Numbered from the stretch's first letter, positions 8,971 to 18,678 are shown. The stretch: DNA of 64,000 nucleotides from Vannielia sp. (GCF_029212645.1 NZ_JARGND010000008.1:1-64000); one strand, 5' to 3'. The notes: a model not told the origin generated them from the letters alone. A program made the numbers and translations.

Positions 8971-9708
8971 TTGAGCGAGAATAACTTTAGTCCTGAGCAA
9001 GAAGTCCGATTGATGGACTTTGTCGGACAAGACAAAGTCAGGGAATGCATTTGCAGTATCGTCTCGAAGCGCGAAAGACTGCGAGAACTCCGTTTCGCGG
9101 GGCGCGAGGTTTCCACCCGAGAAAACCTCGAAGAAGAGTTTAGCGGACTTCTCCGCGAAATCGACGATCTGGTCGGCGAAGTGCAAAGCACTATGGAGCA
9201 GGATAATCTTGACTTGTGGGCAGGGCAAAAAAACTTCCCAGCCGTTCATGATGATAGCTGGTCATTGGGAGCAGAAGAAATGTGCGGGCCACTCATACCC
9301 TTCCTGCGGGGAAACCTTGAGCCTGTGCAACGTGTCGCCGTTGCTCCCGACCTACCCAAAAACGTTTTCGCCCTCTTCCTGACTATCCCTGGCCTAAAGG
9401 AATTTCTTAAAAGGGAAATCCACGGACACTGGGGGTATCACTATCACTACCTTGATGCAAAGGAGCGTCGGTCAGACACGCTTCTGACCTTCAACCGACA
9501 GCTCAAAATACTACCAAGCGGCCAGCAGGTTAAGGTCGTCACTTGGGAAAGGCATAGCGAGAAGAGCCACTTCGCAGCGCACGCGGCGACTTGGGGTGCC
9601 AAGAAAAGAAAAAGCGTCCACGACGCCTGTGTTGGCGACAGCGTCAAACGAAACCTGAACGACTTCAAGAAGCCAGCCAAAGAGGCAGAAGCGCTTTGGC
9701 CTGTCTGA
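8971..9708 (+). CDS. Hypothetical protein, first cargo gene of the transposon
   Basis: I do not recognise this 245-aa protein. It begins with a TTG (MSENNFSPEQEVRLMDF) and its first ~90 residues are charged and probably helical (RERLRELRFAGREVSTRENL). The middle is more globular (NVFALFLTIPGLKEFLKREI). A cluster HGHWGYHYHYLDAKERRSDT near residue 150 and the later WERHSEKSHFAAHAATWGAK are rich in histidine, which could mean metal binding, but no known motif is clear. The C-terminus is basic. The ribosome binding site is weak, so the start is uncertain. Position at the left edge of the cargo and lower GC than the core suggest acquired DNA. It may belong with the PHP-ATPase genes ~280 bp downstream, but nothing proves it. 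Confidence 0.5.
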   Translation: MSENNFSPEQEVRLMDFVGQDKVRECICSIVSKRERLRELRFAGREVSTRENLEEEFSGLLREIDDLVGEVQSTMEQDNLDLWAGQKNFPAVHDDSWSLGAEEMCGPLIPFLRGNLEPVQRVAVAPDLPKNVFALFLTIPGLKEFLKREIHGHWGYHYHYLDAKERRSDTLLTFNRQLKILPSGQQVKVVTWERHSEKSHFAAHAATWGAKKRKSVHDACVGDSVKRNLNDFKKPAKEAEALWPV

Positions 9709-9991
9709 CATTGCCAAAACCATGCAATGGCCAGAACGGCCCATTGCGATGTTTGAGAGGTCCTAAGGTTGCCAGGAATATAGCGGTTAACTCTTACCAA
9801 GAGAATGACGACCGGCAGTCTGTTTCAACATTGAATACACAACATATGGTTGCCGACCTGCCGTTCGCGGTGCAGAATAAGATTGACGACCCATTGAGCG
9901 CGGCTTGGGCGAATGCGTGAAAATAGTTCCAGCCAGCCCAAGTTGGCTTGTCCTTTGGGCAAGACGCATCTTTGTACAAGAGTTACGATTT

Positions 9992-11488
9992 ATGAAAAAG
10001 ATTGATTTACACATTCACACGAAATCCAGCGGCCAAGATCGGGATTTTTCGTTTAGCAAGGAAGTTCTGCAAAAATATGTGAGTGAAGCCGATCTGAGCT
10101 GCATAGCTGTAACAAATCACAACCTTTTTGCCAGGAATCAATTCGAAGAAATCAAATCCGCCTTGGAAATACTCGTTCTTCCAGGAATTGAGATTGATGT
10201 TGAAAAGTGTCACATGCTCGTCTTGGCGGACGGTCGAGATTTGGATGATTTTTCTCAAAGATGTGAGGAGGTTGAACGAAGGTGGCAAGCGAGTGGGGTA
10301 CCTCTAGAGTATGCAGGTTTCAATGAAATTTTCGGAGATCTCCGAAAGTACATCCTTATACCTCACTATTTGAAAGAGCCAAAAATTAGCGTTGAGTCCC
10401 TGGAAAAATTTGAGGGGCACATCCACTGCGGTGAAGTCAGCAGCCCTAAGAAATTTATCGCGTGCCGCAATGACCCCGAGATGCTCACGCCAGTTTTTTT
10501 TAGTGACTGTCGGGTAAGTGATGACCTGACTATCCTGCCAACCAAACATACGTATGTCGATTGTGAAGACTTATCATTCGGTACTCTGCGGCACGTTTTG
10601 AAAGATAGGGACAAAGTATCTATCTCCAGGGAGGGAGGAAGTAGCCATTTTCAGATTTTCCCCGATGGGCAAAAGCTCTCAACTGGACTCAATGTAATAT
10701 TAGGCGATCGATCGTCCGGAAAATCTCATACCCTTCAAAAGATCTGTGATTGGTTCGGTGCGGAAAACACAAGGTACATCCGCCAGTTTGACTTAGTCTC
10801 ACGAAATGAGGCGGAGGACGAGAAGAATTTCAAAGATTTCCTGAGTGAGAAAACCAGTCTGTTTGCGCGAGATTATCTGGCTGACCTGCAGGATGCTGTA
10901 ACGCACATGCTTGATATCGACCTTCAAGCAGATATGCTCACTATGGAGCAATACATTTCATCGTTGCTCAATTATGCACGCGAGACGAGTCGGCATGATG
11001 CTTTTTCAAAGGCCAATATATACAATGAAGAGCCGTTTTTACGGAAAGACTTAAAAGGTCTACAAAGCCTCATTTCGTCAACTAAACAGCTTGTGAGCAA
11101 TGTGGAGTATAGAGTTGTTATTGATAAGCATGTAGATCTGGATGCGCTCAAAGCTTTGTACGTGGAGCTCATGAGAATTTACTGCGATCATCAGGAGTTA
11201 AACGTCAAAAAGGATTGGGTGAACACTGCAGTTCATGACATCAAAGAAAAACTTCAACGAAAGTCATCAGCACCCAGTGTGGCCGACGTCGATCTCCTCC
11301 AGATTGCAAAGAACACAAGGGCAGTTGAAAGGTTTGAAACCCTGGTAAAGGCTGCGCGGAAACCCAAGACTGCACTTCGGAAGAAGAAGGGAAGTTTCGA
11401 AATTGTTGCACAAGTAGGACCATTCAAGGGGAGCGGAGAGCTAAAAAACCTATCAAGATCGAGTAGAGCCTTCAGCGCCGCGTTTTAA
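9992..11488 (+). CDS. PHP-domain ATPase (TrlF-like), N-terminal part of an interrupted gene
   Basis: The product begins with a PHP (polymerase and histidinol phosphatase) domain: HIHT at residues 7-10, TNHNLF at 41-46 and H74 are the expected metal ligands. A P-loop ATPase of the SMC/ABC type follows, with Walker A GDRSSGKSH at 238-246, then a long helical segment. The frame stops at a TAA (11486-11488) after residue 498, yet the same frame continues open to 12025 and holds the missing ABC signature and Walker B. The intact ancestor would be about 677 aa, resembling TrlF-family and other PHP-ATPases found in defence islands. I start at the ATG at 9992 because it begins directly with the PHP motif; the longer TTG frame from 9905 adds nothing recognisable. 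The DNA is visibly A+T-richer than the core, fitting horizontal transfer. As it stands the truncated product lacks a complete ATP site. Confidence 0.75.
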   Translation: MKKIDLHIHTKSSGQDRDFSFSKEVLQKYVSEADLSCIAVTNHNLFARNQFEEIKSALEILVLPGIEIDVEKCHMLVLADGRDLDDFSQRCEEVERRWQASGVPLEYAGFNEIFGDLRKYILIPHYLKEPKISVESLEKFEGHIHCGEVSSPKKFIACRNDPEMLTPVFFSDCRVSDDLTILPTKHTYVDCEDLSFGTLRHVLKDRDKVSISREGGSSHFQIFPDGQKLSTGLNVILGDRSSGKSHTLQKICDWFGAENTRYIRQFDLVSRNEAEDEKNFKDFLSEKTSLFARDYLADLQDAVTHMLDIDLQADMLTMEQYISSLLNYARETSRHDAFSKANIYNEEPFLRKDLKGLQSLISSTKQLVSNVEYRVVIDKHVDLDALKALYVELMRIYCDHQELNVKKDWVNTAVHDIKEKLQRKSSAPSVADVDLLQIAKNTRAVERFETLVKAARKPKTALRKKKGSFEIVAQVGPFKGSGELKNLSRSSRAFSAAF

Positions 11489-11608
11489 AAGTATGACAAG
11501 CCGTATGAATACCTTCAAGAGCTCCGGAAAATTGGAGCTCCAGTCGAAGCTTCCGATTTTAGCAAGTATCTGACTAAGGTCGAATACAAAATCCTCAATA
11601 AGGATGGA

Positions 11609-12025
11609 ATGGAAGCATCAGGAGGAGAGCGATCGGAGTTTTTCTTACTTGACAGGATCCAAGGCGCAAGCTCTGCAGACGTACTTCTCATCGATGAACC
11701 AGAATCGTCCTTTGATAACCACTTCCTGAAGGAGGAAGTGAATGAAATAATCAAGGAGATATCGAGAAGGATGCCGGTGGTTGTTGTCACTCACAATAAC
11801 ACAGTCGGCGTTTCAATTCGGCCAGATTTCATTCTTTACACGCAAAAAGAGGTTTCAAATTCGGAGATTAAATGGCGAATTTTTTCCGGCTCACCAACAA
11901 TTAAAAGGTTGGTGTCCATGGACGGATTGGAAATTCCGACGAGAGACGTACTCCTTGGGAACTTGGAGGCTGGAGTTATGACCTATGAGGAGCGGAGCGC
12001 GGCTTATGAAGATCTTAAGGATTGA
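11609..12025 (+). CDS. C-terminal part of the interrupted PHP-ATPase
   Basis: This is the continuation of the 9992 frame past its single stop. It carries the ABC/SMC signature EASGGERSEFF, Walker B DVLLIDEPESSFDNHFL and the H-loop VVVVTHNN, which together with the upstream Walker A would make one ATPase. Between the stop and the ATG used here, 40 further in-frame codons read sensibly (beginning KYDKPYEYLQELRKIG), so the break is one nonsense codon and not a frameshift or deletion. An AAGGA lies 5 bases before this ATG, so reinitiation giving a separate C-terminal polypeptide is conceivable. Alternatives are a recent inactivating mutation, read-through or a sequencing error. Confidence 0.7.
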   Translation: MEASGGERSEFFLLDRIQGASSADVLLIDEPESSFDNHFLKEEVNEIIKEISRRMPVVVVTHNNTVGVSIRPDFILYTQKEVSNSEIKWRIFSGSPTIKRLVSMDGLEIPTRDVLLGNLEAGVMTYEERSAAYEDLKD

Positions 12026-12302
12026 TGGGGGATGCGGATATTTTTTGGCGAACTCCTCAAGTGAATGGCGAAAAATAGACGAAATTGACAAAGGCGAGTT
12101 GTTACATCTTCTTAACCGATTTCTGGAAGAAGATGTTGAGATGGACGCTCCTGACGGAGTTAATCTTCAGAATGAGGTTCATAAGATTGTTTATTCACAC
12201 ATTTTTCAAAAACTATCGGCGCTGACAGAAAGTAAATCCTCTTTCAAGGATGATAGCGAAAGGCTCTATTTCGATGAAATAAACAAGTACTCGTCAGTAT
12301 GA
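12006..12302 (+). CDS. Small partner protein of the PHP-ATPase
   Basis: This 98-aa protein starts at an ATG inside the last codons of the ATPase frame, overlapping it by 20 bases, which suggests translational coupling and a shared function. It begins MKILRIDGGCGYFLANSS and continues with acidic helices (LLHLLNRFLEEDVEMDAPDG, SHIFQKLSAL). I recall small proteins with a similar start beside PHP/SMC-type ATPases, but I cannot name a characterised family. It has no signal peptide or membrane segment. It is probably a regulatory or structural subunit of the same defence-type system. That this partner frame is intact while the ATPase has a stop suggests the lesion is recent. Confidence 0.65.
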   Translation: MKILRIDGGCGYFLANSSSEWRKIDEIDKGELLHLLNRFLEEDVEMDAPDGVNLQNEVHKIVYSHIFQKLSALTESKSSFKDDSERLYFDEINKYSSV

Positions 12303-12863
12303 TGGGAGGCTAAATTTCGTCATGGTATTCTGAGGTAAACAAGAGCCTCTTGGGTAAATTGTCGCACTCCCAAAACGTTACATACTTAATCGAAGCTGCA
12401 TTGGACTTTGAATTTCATTTTCAATGCCAATTGTTTCGCCCTCGGTCGTTTTGGCTTGGATAAATGTCCGCTTTGGACGTGGACAGGGTTGCGTTCGCCC
12501 TTGCAGCGAACGGCAACTCTCCGCCCATTCTGCGGAACGACACGACCGGCCCGTTGCGGACATTGGCCAGAGAAGCGAGATGTTGCGGTCGCAACCCGCA
12601 TTCCCGACATCCGCTGCAACCGCGAAAATTGATGCAAGTCGAACTTACAGTCTGTGGAGAGGCCGTGTGTACAGGCCGAGACTACTAGCGTGGTTTACGA
12701 CAGCCCTCCCCGATAGTTGCGCAGAAAAATCAACGGGAGAAACTAATTACGCTATTATTTCTCTTTTTATCCATGATGGGCGACATCAGGTAGAGCAAAA
12801 GGCTTGCATGAACAATTGGTTGAATGGCAACGTAGATCAATCCAATTTGATATGGCGCTTTTT
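12303..12863. other. Cargo spacer without a recognisable gene
   Basis: Only short frames lie here, on both strands, and none looks like protein. The G+C-rich part between about 12450 and 12640 differs in composition from the A+T-rich PHP operon before it and may be a fragment of displaced chromosomal DNA. The promoter of the 12864 gene should lie at the right end, but I cannot point to clear boxes. Confidence 0.4.
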
Positions 12864-15800
12864 ATGAAGATAATTAATGACACCATACAACTCAGCGCCA
12901 CAGACCTTGTTGGTCATCTCAATTGCGGCCACCTAACAGCACTTGATGTGCAGGTTGCGACGGGTGCGATAAAGAGGCCTGAGAACTACGATCCTCTGCT
13001 CGAGATCCTCCGTGAAAGAGGCCAAAGGCATGAAGACGCATATATTCAACATCTTCGAGATGCGGGTCATCAACTGACCAAAATCGAAGGCGTTGATATC
13101 ACTGACTCTACTGTTGATGCGACCCTCGAAGCCATGCGCAATGGTTCAGAAATTATTATTCAAGCGGCACTCCGACATGGACGATGGAGTGGCCGAGCGG
13201 ATGTTCTACGGCGAGTGGAGGGCCCGAGTGATGTGGGGGATTTTTCCTATGAGATCATCGACACCAAACTGGCACGAGAAACAAAAGGCCGCACAGTCCT
13301 TCAGCTTTGCCTTTATGCTGATCTTCTCGCCAATGCGCAGGGGCGTCCGCCTGAAAAGGTTTTTGTCGTCGCGCCGTGGTCTGACTATCAGCCGCAGGAG
13401 TTTCGGTTTGCGGACTATGCTGCGCATTTCAGGCGTGTGAAGGCGGCTGCAGAAAATGCTCTGGAGTTGCCAGAAGACCAAATCGAATATCCTGACCCAA
13501 AAAGTCACTGCGATGTGTGTCGATGGGAACAGCAGTGTGACAACAGGCGACGTGCCGATGATCATCTCTGCTTGGTGGCGGGCATATCAAAAAACCAAAT
13601 CTCCGAGCTCCAAGCCAATGGCTTCGGTACGGCAAAGACGTTGGCAGACATGCCAAGCCCAGTGCCTTTCCAACCTCAACGAGGTGCACCGGCATCATTT
13701 GAGAGAGTGCGTGCGCAAGCTGCAATCCAGGTGTTTGCGCGAGAGACAGGTGAGCGGAAGTTTGAGTTTTTGGATGTAGTTTCCGAATTCGGGTTTGCTG
13801 CACTGCCCAAACCCTCGACTGGAGACGTCTTCTTTGACATTGAAAGTGATCAGTTTGTTGGCGAGCAAGGGTTAGAATATCTGCTCGGCTACAGCTACTT
13901 TGATGATGCCGGTGCTGAGCAATACGAACAAGATTGGGCATTTGATCGCGTGAGCGAGAAAGCTTGCTTTGAACGCTTTGTTGATTTTGTGACAGCGCGG
14001 CGCGCGGATCACCCAGACATGCACATCTATCACTTTGGCGGCTATGAAGCCGGGGCTCTGAAACGTCTAATGGGACGCTACGCAACGCGTGAAGATGAAG
14101 TGGATAATCTTCTCCGAGGCAAGGTTCTGGTCGATATTTTGACAGTCACAAAACACGCTATTCGTGCCAGCGTTGAAAGCTATTCACTTAAGAAACTTGA
14201 GCCATTCTGTGGATATGAACGCAAGGTTTCATTGCGAGATGCCAACATGGCACTGACGAGAGTGACCGCAGGCTTAGAGCTCGACGACATTCCATCCATT
14301 GAAGTGGACACAAAGGCGGTCGTCGCGGCTTACAATGCTGATGATTGCTTTGCGACGAAGAGCCTGCGTGATTGGCTCGAAGACTTAAGAGTAACAAGAG
14401 TGGCAGAGGGCACAGAAATCCCGCGTCCTGAGCCTGGGCAAGATGGCCCAAGCGAAGAGCTTAGCGAACAGCAACAGCGCGTTCTGGCTCTGATTGAACA
14501 GCTTACCAATGACATCCCCGTTGATCCTGAAGAGCGCTCATCAGAACAACAAGCGCGCTGGATATTGGCTTATGTTCTTGATTGGCATCGCCGTGAAAAC
14601 AAAGCTGTGTGGTGGGAAAAATTCCGACTTCAAGCATTGAGCGGTATCGAACTTCTGGAAGAAAAGGCGGGCATTGGTCGCCTGCAATTGATCGATGTTG
14701 TTGAGACATCCAAAACCGGAATTCCCACACATCGCTATAAATTTGACGCGCAGGATACAGACGTCAGAGGCGGCGAAGGCCTGCATAATGTTGGTGGCGA
14801 TAAAGTTGGTACAGCTGTGGCTGTATCGTCAGAAAATCAAACAGTCGATATCAAGAAGTCAAAAGCGACTGCCGCTGTTCATCCCGAAGCCGTTTTCGCG
14901 CACAAGTTCATCGATCCTAAGGAACAAGCGGCCTCGCTGTTTCGCCTGGGTGAATACGTCGCCGAAAACGGCATCGAAGGTGATGGCCTTTATAAAAGCG
15001 CGCGCGAATTATTGCTTCGCGCACCGATGGATATTGGTGGCCAACCCTTCCAAGCAGATGGTGAAGGAACCCTTGATGCGGCATTGCGTGTCGCAAGGGA
15101 AATGAATGGCGGTGTGCTACCCATTCAGGGACCTCCAGGGACAGGAAAATCTTTCACTGGCGCTCAGATGGTCTGCGAGCTTGTGCGGCAAGGTAAGAAG
15201 GTTAGGATAACGGCAAACAGCCACAAAGTGATCCGCAACCTGATTGATAAAGTGATTGAAGCTGCGCCAACAATGGGCGTCGATCTGACCTGCATTCAAA
15301 AGCCCGAGCAGGGTAATCAGGAGGCCGACGGACCGAACCTCATCTTCGCAAAAATCAATGATGATGTTTTAGGCAAGCTTGCTAACGGTGAAGCCCAGGT
15401 CGCTGGTGCAACCCACTTCTTCTGGGCAAGAGAAGATGCTTTTGAAGCCGTTGATGTGCTTGTTGTTGATGAAGCTGGTCAGATGTCTCTTGCTAATGTT
15501 TTGGCCGTTTCCCAAGCGGCACAAACTGTGATCATGCTAGGTGATCCACAGCAACTCGAACAGCCAACGCAAGGGACGCATCCAGATGGAACAGGCGTTT
15601 CAGCACTGGATCACTTGCTTGGGGGTCGTCAAACAATCGAGCCGAGCCAAGGCCTTTTCCTTGGAACGACCTATCGCCTACACCCAGAGATTTGCGCGTT
15701 TAATTCCGAACTTTTCTACGAAAGCAAACTGCATGCAGTTGAAGGGTGCGAGCAGCAACTCGTTGAAACGGAGAGCGCTGCATCGGGTGCTGGAATGCGC

Positions 15801-16277
15801 TTCTTACCGGTAGCACATAGCGGCAACACCAGCTCGTCCATTGAAGAGGCCGACATAGTCAAATCCTTGGTGGAAGATATTTTAAACCAAGGCGCAGCAT
15901 GGACGGATCGGGATGGGGTGACCAAGCCGGTCACACTTGAGGATATTCTGATCATTGCGCCATACAACGCGCAAGTGATTGAAATTCAGAAGTGTCTGCC
16001 GACTGCACGTGTTGGAACCGTTGATAAATTCCAAGGTCAGGAAGCACCAATTGCGATCTATTCGATGACAACTTCAAGTCATGCGGAGGCGCCAAGAGGC
16101 ATGGAATTTCTTTACAGCGGTAATCGCTTCAACGTGGCGATTTCTCGGGCTCAGTGTTTGGCCATTTTGGTCGCGTCGCCTCAGGTTTTTGAGGCTGACT
16201 GTCAGACACCGCACCAAATGCAGTTGATCAATGCATTTTGCCGATATCTTGAGGTGTGTGAGAATATCGAGGCTTGA
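12864..16277 (+). CDS. TM0106-family RecB-like nuclease fused to Upf1-type SF1 helicase
   Basis: The product is about 1137 aa. The N-terminal third is a RecB-like nuclease: GRADVL and YEIIDTKLARE give the D and D-x-K metal and lysine residues, followed by LQLCLYADLL. A cysteine set (CGH near residue 19, then CDVCRWEQQC) probably holds an Fe-S cluster. An RNase H-like segment (FFDIESDQFVGEQGLEYLLG ... DDCFATKSLRDWL) follows. The C-terminal half is an SF1 helicase: Walker A GPPGTGKSFTG, Walker B DVLVVDEAGQM, motif III GDPQQLEQP, TTYRLHPEI, and motifs V-VI VGTVDKFQGQEA and FNVAISRAQ. I start at the ATG at 12864 because the family begins directly with this segment; an in-frame start 20 codons upstream exists. 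It probably degrades or processes nucleic acid. A defence role is inferred from context. Confidence 0.85.
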   Translation: MKIINDTIQLSATDLVGHLNCGHLTALDVQVATGAIKRPENYDPLLEILRERGQRHEDAYIQHLRDAGHQLTKIEGVDITDSTVDATLEAMRNGSEIIIQAALRHGRWSGRADVLRRVEGPSDVGDFSYEIIDTKLARETKGRTVLQLCLYADLLANAQGRPPEKVFVVAPWSDYQPQEFRFADYAAHFRRVKAAAENALELPEDQIEYPDPKSHCDVCRWEQQCDNRRRADDHLCLVAGISKNQISELQANGFGTAKTLADMPSPVPFQPQRGAPASFERVRAQAAIQVFARETGERKFEFLDVVSEFGFAALPKPSTGDVFFDIESDQFVGEQGLEYLLGYSYFDDAGAEQYEQDWAFDRVSEKACFERFVDFVTARRADHPDMHIYHFGGYEAGALKRLMGRYATREDEVDNLLRGKVLVDILTVTKHAIRASVESYSLKKLEPFCGYERKVSLRDANMALTRVTAGLELDDIPSIEVDTKAVVAAYNADDCFATKSLRDWLEDLRVTRVAEGTEIPRPEPGQDGPSEELSEQQQRVLALIEQLTNDIPVDPEERSSEQQARWILAYVLDWHRRENKAVWWEKFRLQALSGIELLEEKAGIGRLQLIDVVETSKTGIPTHRYKFDAQDTDVRGGEGLHNVGGDKVGTAVAVSSENQTVDIKKSKATAAVHPEAVFAHKFIDPKEQAASLFRLGEYVAENGIEGDGLYKSARELLLRAPMDIGGQPFQADGEGTLDAALRVAREMNGGVLPIQGPPGTGKSFTGAQMVCELVRQGKKVRITANSHKVIRNLIDKVIEAAPTMGVDLTCIQKPEQGNQEADGPNLIFAKINDDVLGKLANGEAQVAGATHFFWAREDAFEAVDVLVVDEAGQMSLANVLAVSQAAQTVIMLGDPQQLEQPTQGTHPDGTGVSALDHLLGGRQTIEPSQGLFLGTTYRLHPEICAFNSELFYESKLHAVEGCEQQLVETESAASGAGMRFLPVAHSGNTSSSIEEADIVKSLVEDILNQGAAWTDRDGVTKPVTLEDILIIAPYNAQVIEIQKCLPTARVGTVDKFQGQEAPIAIYSMTTSSHAEAPRGMEFLYSGNRFNVAISRAQCLAILVASPQVFEADCQTPHQMQLINAFCRYLEVCENIEA

Positions 16278-16465
16278 AGCTTTCACAAACTGCAACAACG
16301 CGTTGGCATCAGACCAAAGTATGCAGCAGCCCATTTACGCATGCTTCCCGCCATGAATTTAGAACGATACGACCTGCCCATTGAGCATGCCGTGCAACGT
16401 TTAAGTTTTCCAAGGCAATTGAGACTTTCCACATTTGCAGGCAATGGCTTTCTCACCGGGAACAT

Positions 16466-16595
16466 CAACATCTTCGAAACCATCGACGAGGTGCAGCAGA
16501 TTGCCACTGAGTGGCTCTGGTCTTACAACCATGAACGCCCCAACACGGGCAACGGCGGGATGCCCCCCGCCCAGAAACTGAGAATGGCCGCGTAA
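16466..16595 (+). pseudogene. Fragment of an IS3-family transposase (OrfB C-terminus)
   Basis: The translated end INIFETIDEVQQIATEWLWS then YNHERPNTGNGGMPPAQKL is the C-terminal tail of an IS3-family DDE transposase (rve domain end, YNHxRPH motif). The catalytic core is gone and the sequence before ~16466 is unrelated. A GC run at about 16609-16640 (GCCCCCGC ... GGGGGGATTACC) just past the stop could be the former right inverted repeat. The rest of 16278-16758 holds no gene. The remnant shows that the cargo has been built by successive insertions. Confidence 0.7.
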
Positions 16596-16758
16596 ATTCT
16601 ACGACCAAGCCCCCGCAAAAATGGGGGGATTACCCCCCCAATATGCCTCTCCGAAAGCCTATGATTGACAGCACGGTGGGTTTGCCGGAAGTTTCGCCAC
16701 ACGGCGCTGTCACATTTGGGCAAAAGCGTTTGTTTCGGTGGCAGGAAAGGGCAGATCC

Positions 16759-18678
16759 ATGGCTGATATCGCAATCGATACGATCCAGACAGAATTATTC
16801 GACGAGGCCATCGCATCGCCGCAACTGCTTGCCGATGTCGCTCAGTTGGAAGGTTATATTTCCGAAACCTATTCAAATCGCTCTTTCGTCGAGTTGCTCC
16901 AGAACGCCGACGATGCCGGGGCAAAACGGTTTCACGTTAGGCTTCTGGAGGACGGTATTGTTTGCGCCAACGATGGTCGTTTATTCACCGAGGCCGACCT
17001 CCGCAGTATTTGCCGATCCGGATCGTCAACCAAGACTCGCGGTCAAACGATCGGCTATCGAGGAATCGGGTTCAAATCGGTCGCCGCCCTGTCCGAGCGG
17101 GTTCAGATCCGCAGCGGCGCCATAGCGGTAATCTTTGATCGGGACCGTACGTCGCGGCTAACCGGGCTGGATCGCGAAAAAGTTCCGTTGATTCGGATTC
17201 CGCACCACGCAACTCCGGCTGACGTGGTCAAATCGCTGGATATCGCCCTTGATGGCATGCAGACGATCTTTGTTTTCGAGAGGATCGACATGCAGCGTGC
17301 TCTCGGCGATCTGCAATCCATTGGTGATGATTGTCTTCTATTCCTGCGCAATATCGAGGACGTGACGCTGGACATACTTGGTCAGAAACGTTCATTTCGC
17401 TGCCGACGCTTGACCCGGAACGGGGTACATACACTCGAGATCGACACTCAGGGTGAAACCCGCCAGTGGGAAGTCTACCCGGGGAGTGGCGTCGAATTCG
17501 CTTTCTCCAAATCTGGCAGGCAATGCGTGCCGTTACGCAATGAGGAAGCACTGGTTCATGCCTTCCTGCCGTCGACTGAGATCACGGGTCTCGGCATCCG
17601 GGTCAACGGCGATTTCAGCACTGATCCGTCGCGCACGCGGATCGTGCTCGACGACAGGACGCTGCGTCTCATCGACGAGGCGGCGGCGAAGGCGCTCGAA
17701 ATGATGCAACGAGGCCTCACTGGCGATGCCCATAAGGATCTAATGTCCTGTCTTGCGTTGAACGTAGACGCCGCTGCCATCGCCTTTATGAAACCATGCT
17801 TTGGCACCGAACTCATCAAGGCGTTGCGAGCACGTGCCGACGGATGCTTCGACCAAGTGGCTCTGCGTCCGACCTGGCTGAATGCAACTGATTTCCGGAA
17901 GACTGCCGAAGCGGCGGGACTCGAGGTGCTGCCGAAACAGATCACCGACGAGGAGGACGAGGCCCTCCACCAGACGATGAAGATGCTTGGGGCAAAGCCC
18001 GCGGACGATAACCGCCTGATCGAGGTTCTTGACCCGGTCCGACTATCTGAACAAGGTCGTAAAGACGTCATCGACCACGCACGCAAGCTGCAAAGCCTCG
18101 GTGCGCCTCAGGCAGATAAACTCTTGTCCCTAAAGGGGTTCGCCGCAAGTGAGGACGGGCATGCCGTGTCTTTGCGAGAGGCTATCCGGTCGGAGAACCG
18201 CGCGCGCCCAGCGGCGGAGTTCCAGTCCGACCCGTTAGTTTTTGCCCAAGTCGACGACGTTCTTTTCCATCCGGCCTGGCAGAGCGAAGCACGGCGCGAG
18301 AACACGATCTCGGTTTCGCGCTGGCGAAAGGGCGAGAACGTAGTCGCCGAAATATTCCGAAGCCAAGGGTACGAAGTCGAGGATTGCAGTCGGCAGAACC
18401 TTGGCTATGATCTGCTGGCTAAAAATCAAGAAGGCGATTATTTCATAGAGGTCAAGACCATCAATCGCGCGGGCGAGCCGTTCATCATGACCTCGAATGA
18501 AGAGGCCGTGGCACGTGAAAAAGGTAACCGTTACCTTGTCGCGCTGCAGCGCGAGCTGAATGACTGCGTCGAACTTGCGGTCATACGCGACCCCGCAAAC
18601 AGTCTCCAGCTCGATCGGCAATGGGTCTGGGAATGTTCGACCTACGACTACAGGCCGCGTAGGTTTCCGACTAAGTGA
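16759..18678 (+). CDS. GHKL (HSP90/sacsin-like) ATPase with C-terminal DUF3883-type nuclease-like domain
   Basis: This 639-aa protein opens with a GHKL ATP-binding fold of the sacsin/HSP90 type: N-box ELLQNADDAGA at residues 45-55 with N49, CANDGRLF at 69-76 and the glycine-rich lid GYRGIGFKSVAAL at 99-111. The middle is unassigned. The last ~120 residues resemble DUF3883, a PD-(D/E)xK-like domain: GYDLLAKNQEG and FIEVKTINR supply D and E-x-K, then EEAVAREKGNRYLVAL. The ATG at 16759 has a good AGGAAAGGG ribosome binding site; the upstream GTG at 16738 is less likely. Such ATPase/DUF3883 fusions recur in defence islands and could restrict foreign DNA, but no function has been shown here. GC is closer to the host than the PHP operon, so it was probably acquired separately. 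Confidence 0.8.
   Translation: MADIAIDTIQTELFDEAIASPQLLADVAQLEGYISETYSNRSFVELLQNADDAGAKRFHVRLLEDGIVCANDGRLFTEADLRSICRSGSSTKTRGQTIGYRGIGFKSVAALSERVQIRSGAIAVIFDRDRTSRLTGLDREKVPLIRIPHHATPADVVKSLDIALDGMQTIFVFERIDMQRALGDLQSIGDDCLLFLRNIEDVTLDILGQKRSFRCRRLTRNGVHTLEIDTQGETRQWEVYPGSGVEFAFSKSGRQCVPLRNEEALVHAFLPSTEITGLGIRVNGDFSTDPSRTRIVLDDRTLRLIDEAAAKALEMMQRGLTGDAHKDLMSCLALNVDAAAIAFMKPCFGTELIKALRARADGCFDQVALRPTWLNATDFRKTAEAAGLEVLPKQITDEEDEALHQTMKMLGAKPADDNRLIEVLDPVRLSEQGRKDVIDHARKLQSLGAPQADKLLSLKGFAASEDGHAVSLREAIRSENRARPAAEFQSDPLVFAQVDDVLFHPAWQSEARRENTISVSRWRKGENVVAEIFRSQGYEVEDCSRQNLGYDLLAKNQEGDYFIEVKTINRAGEPFIMTSNEEAVAREKGNRYLVALQRELNDCVELAVIRDPANSLQLDRQWVWECSTYDYRPRRFPTK

Noticed and set aside
8575-9249. 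A 224-aa minus-strand frame at the left end of the transposon
   Set aside because: It covers the terminal repeats and runs opposite a plus-strand gene with better protein character.
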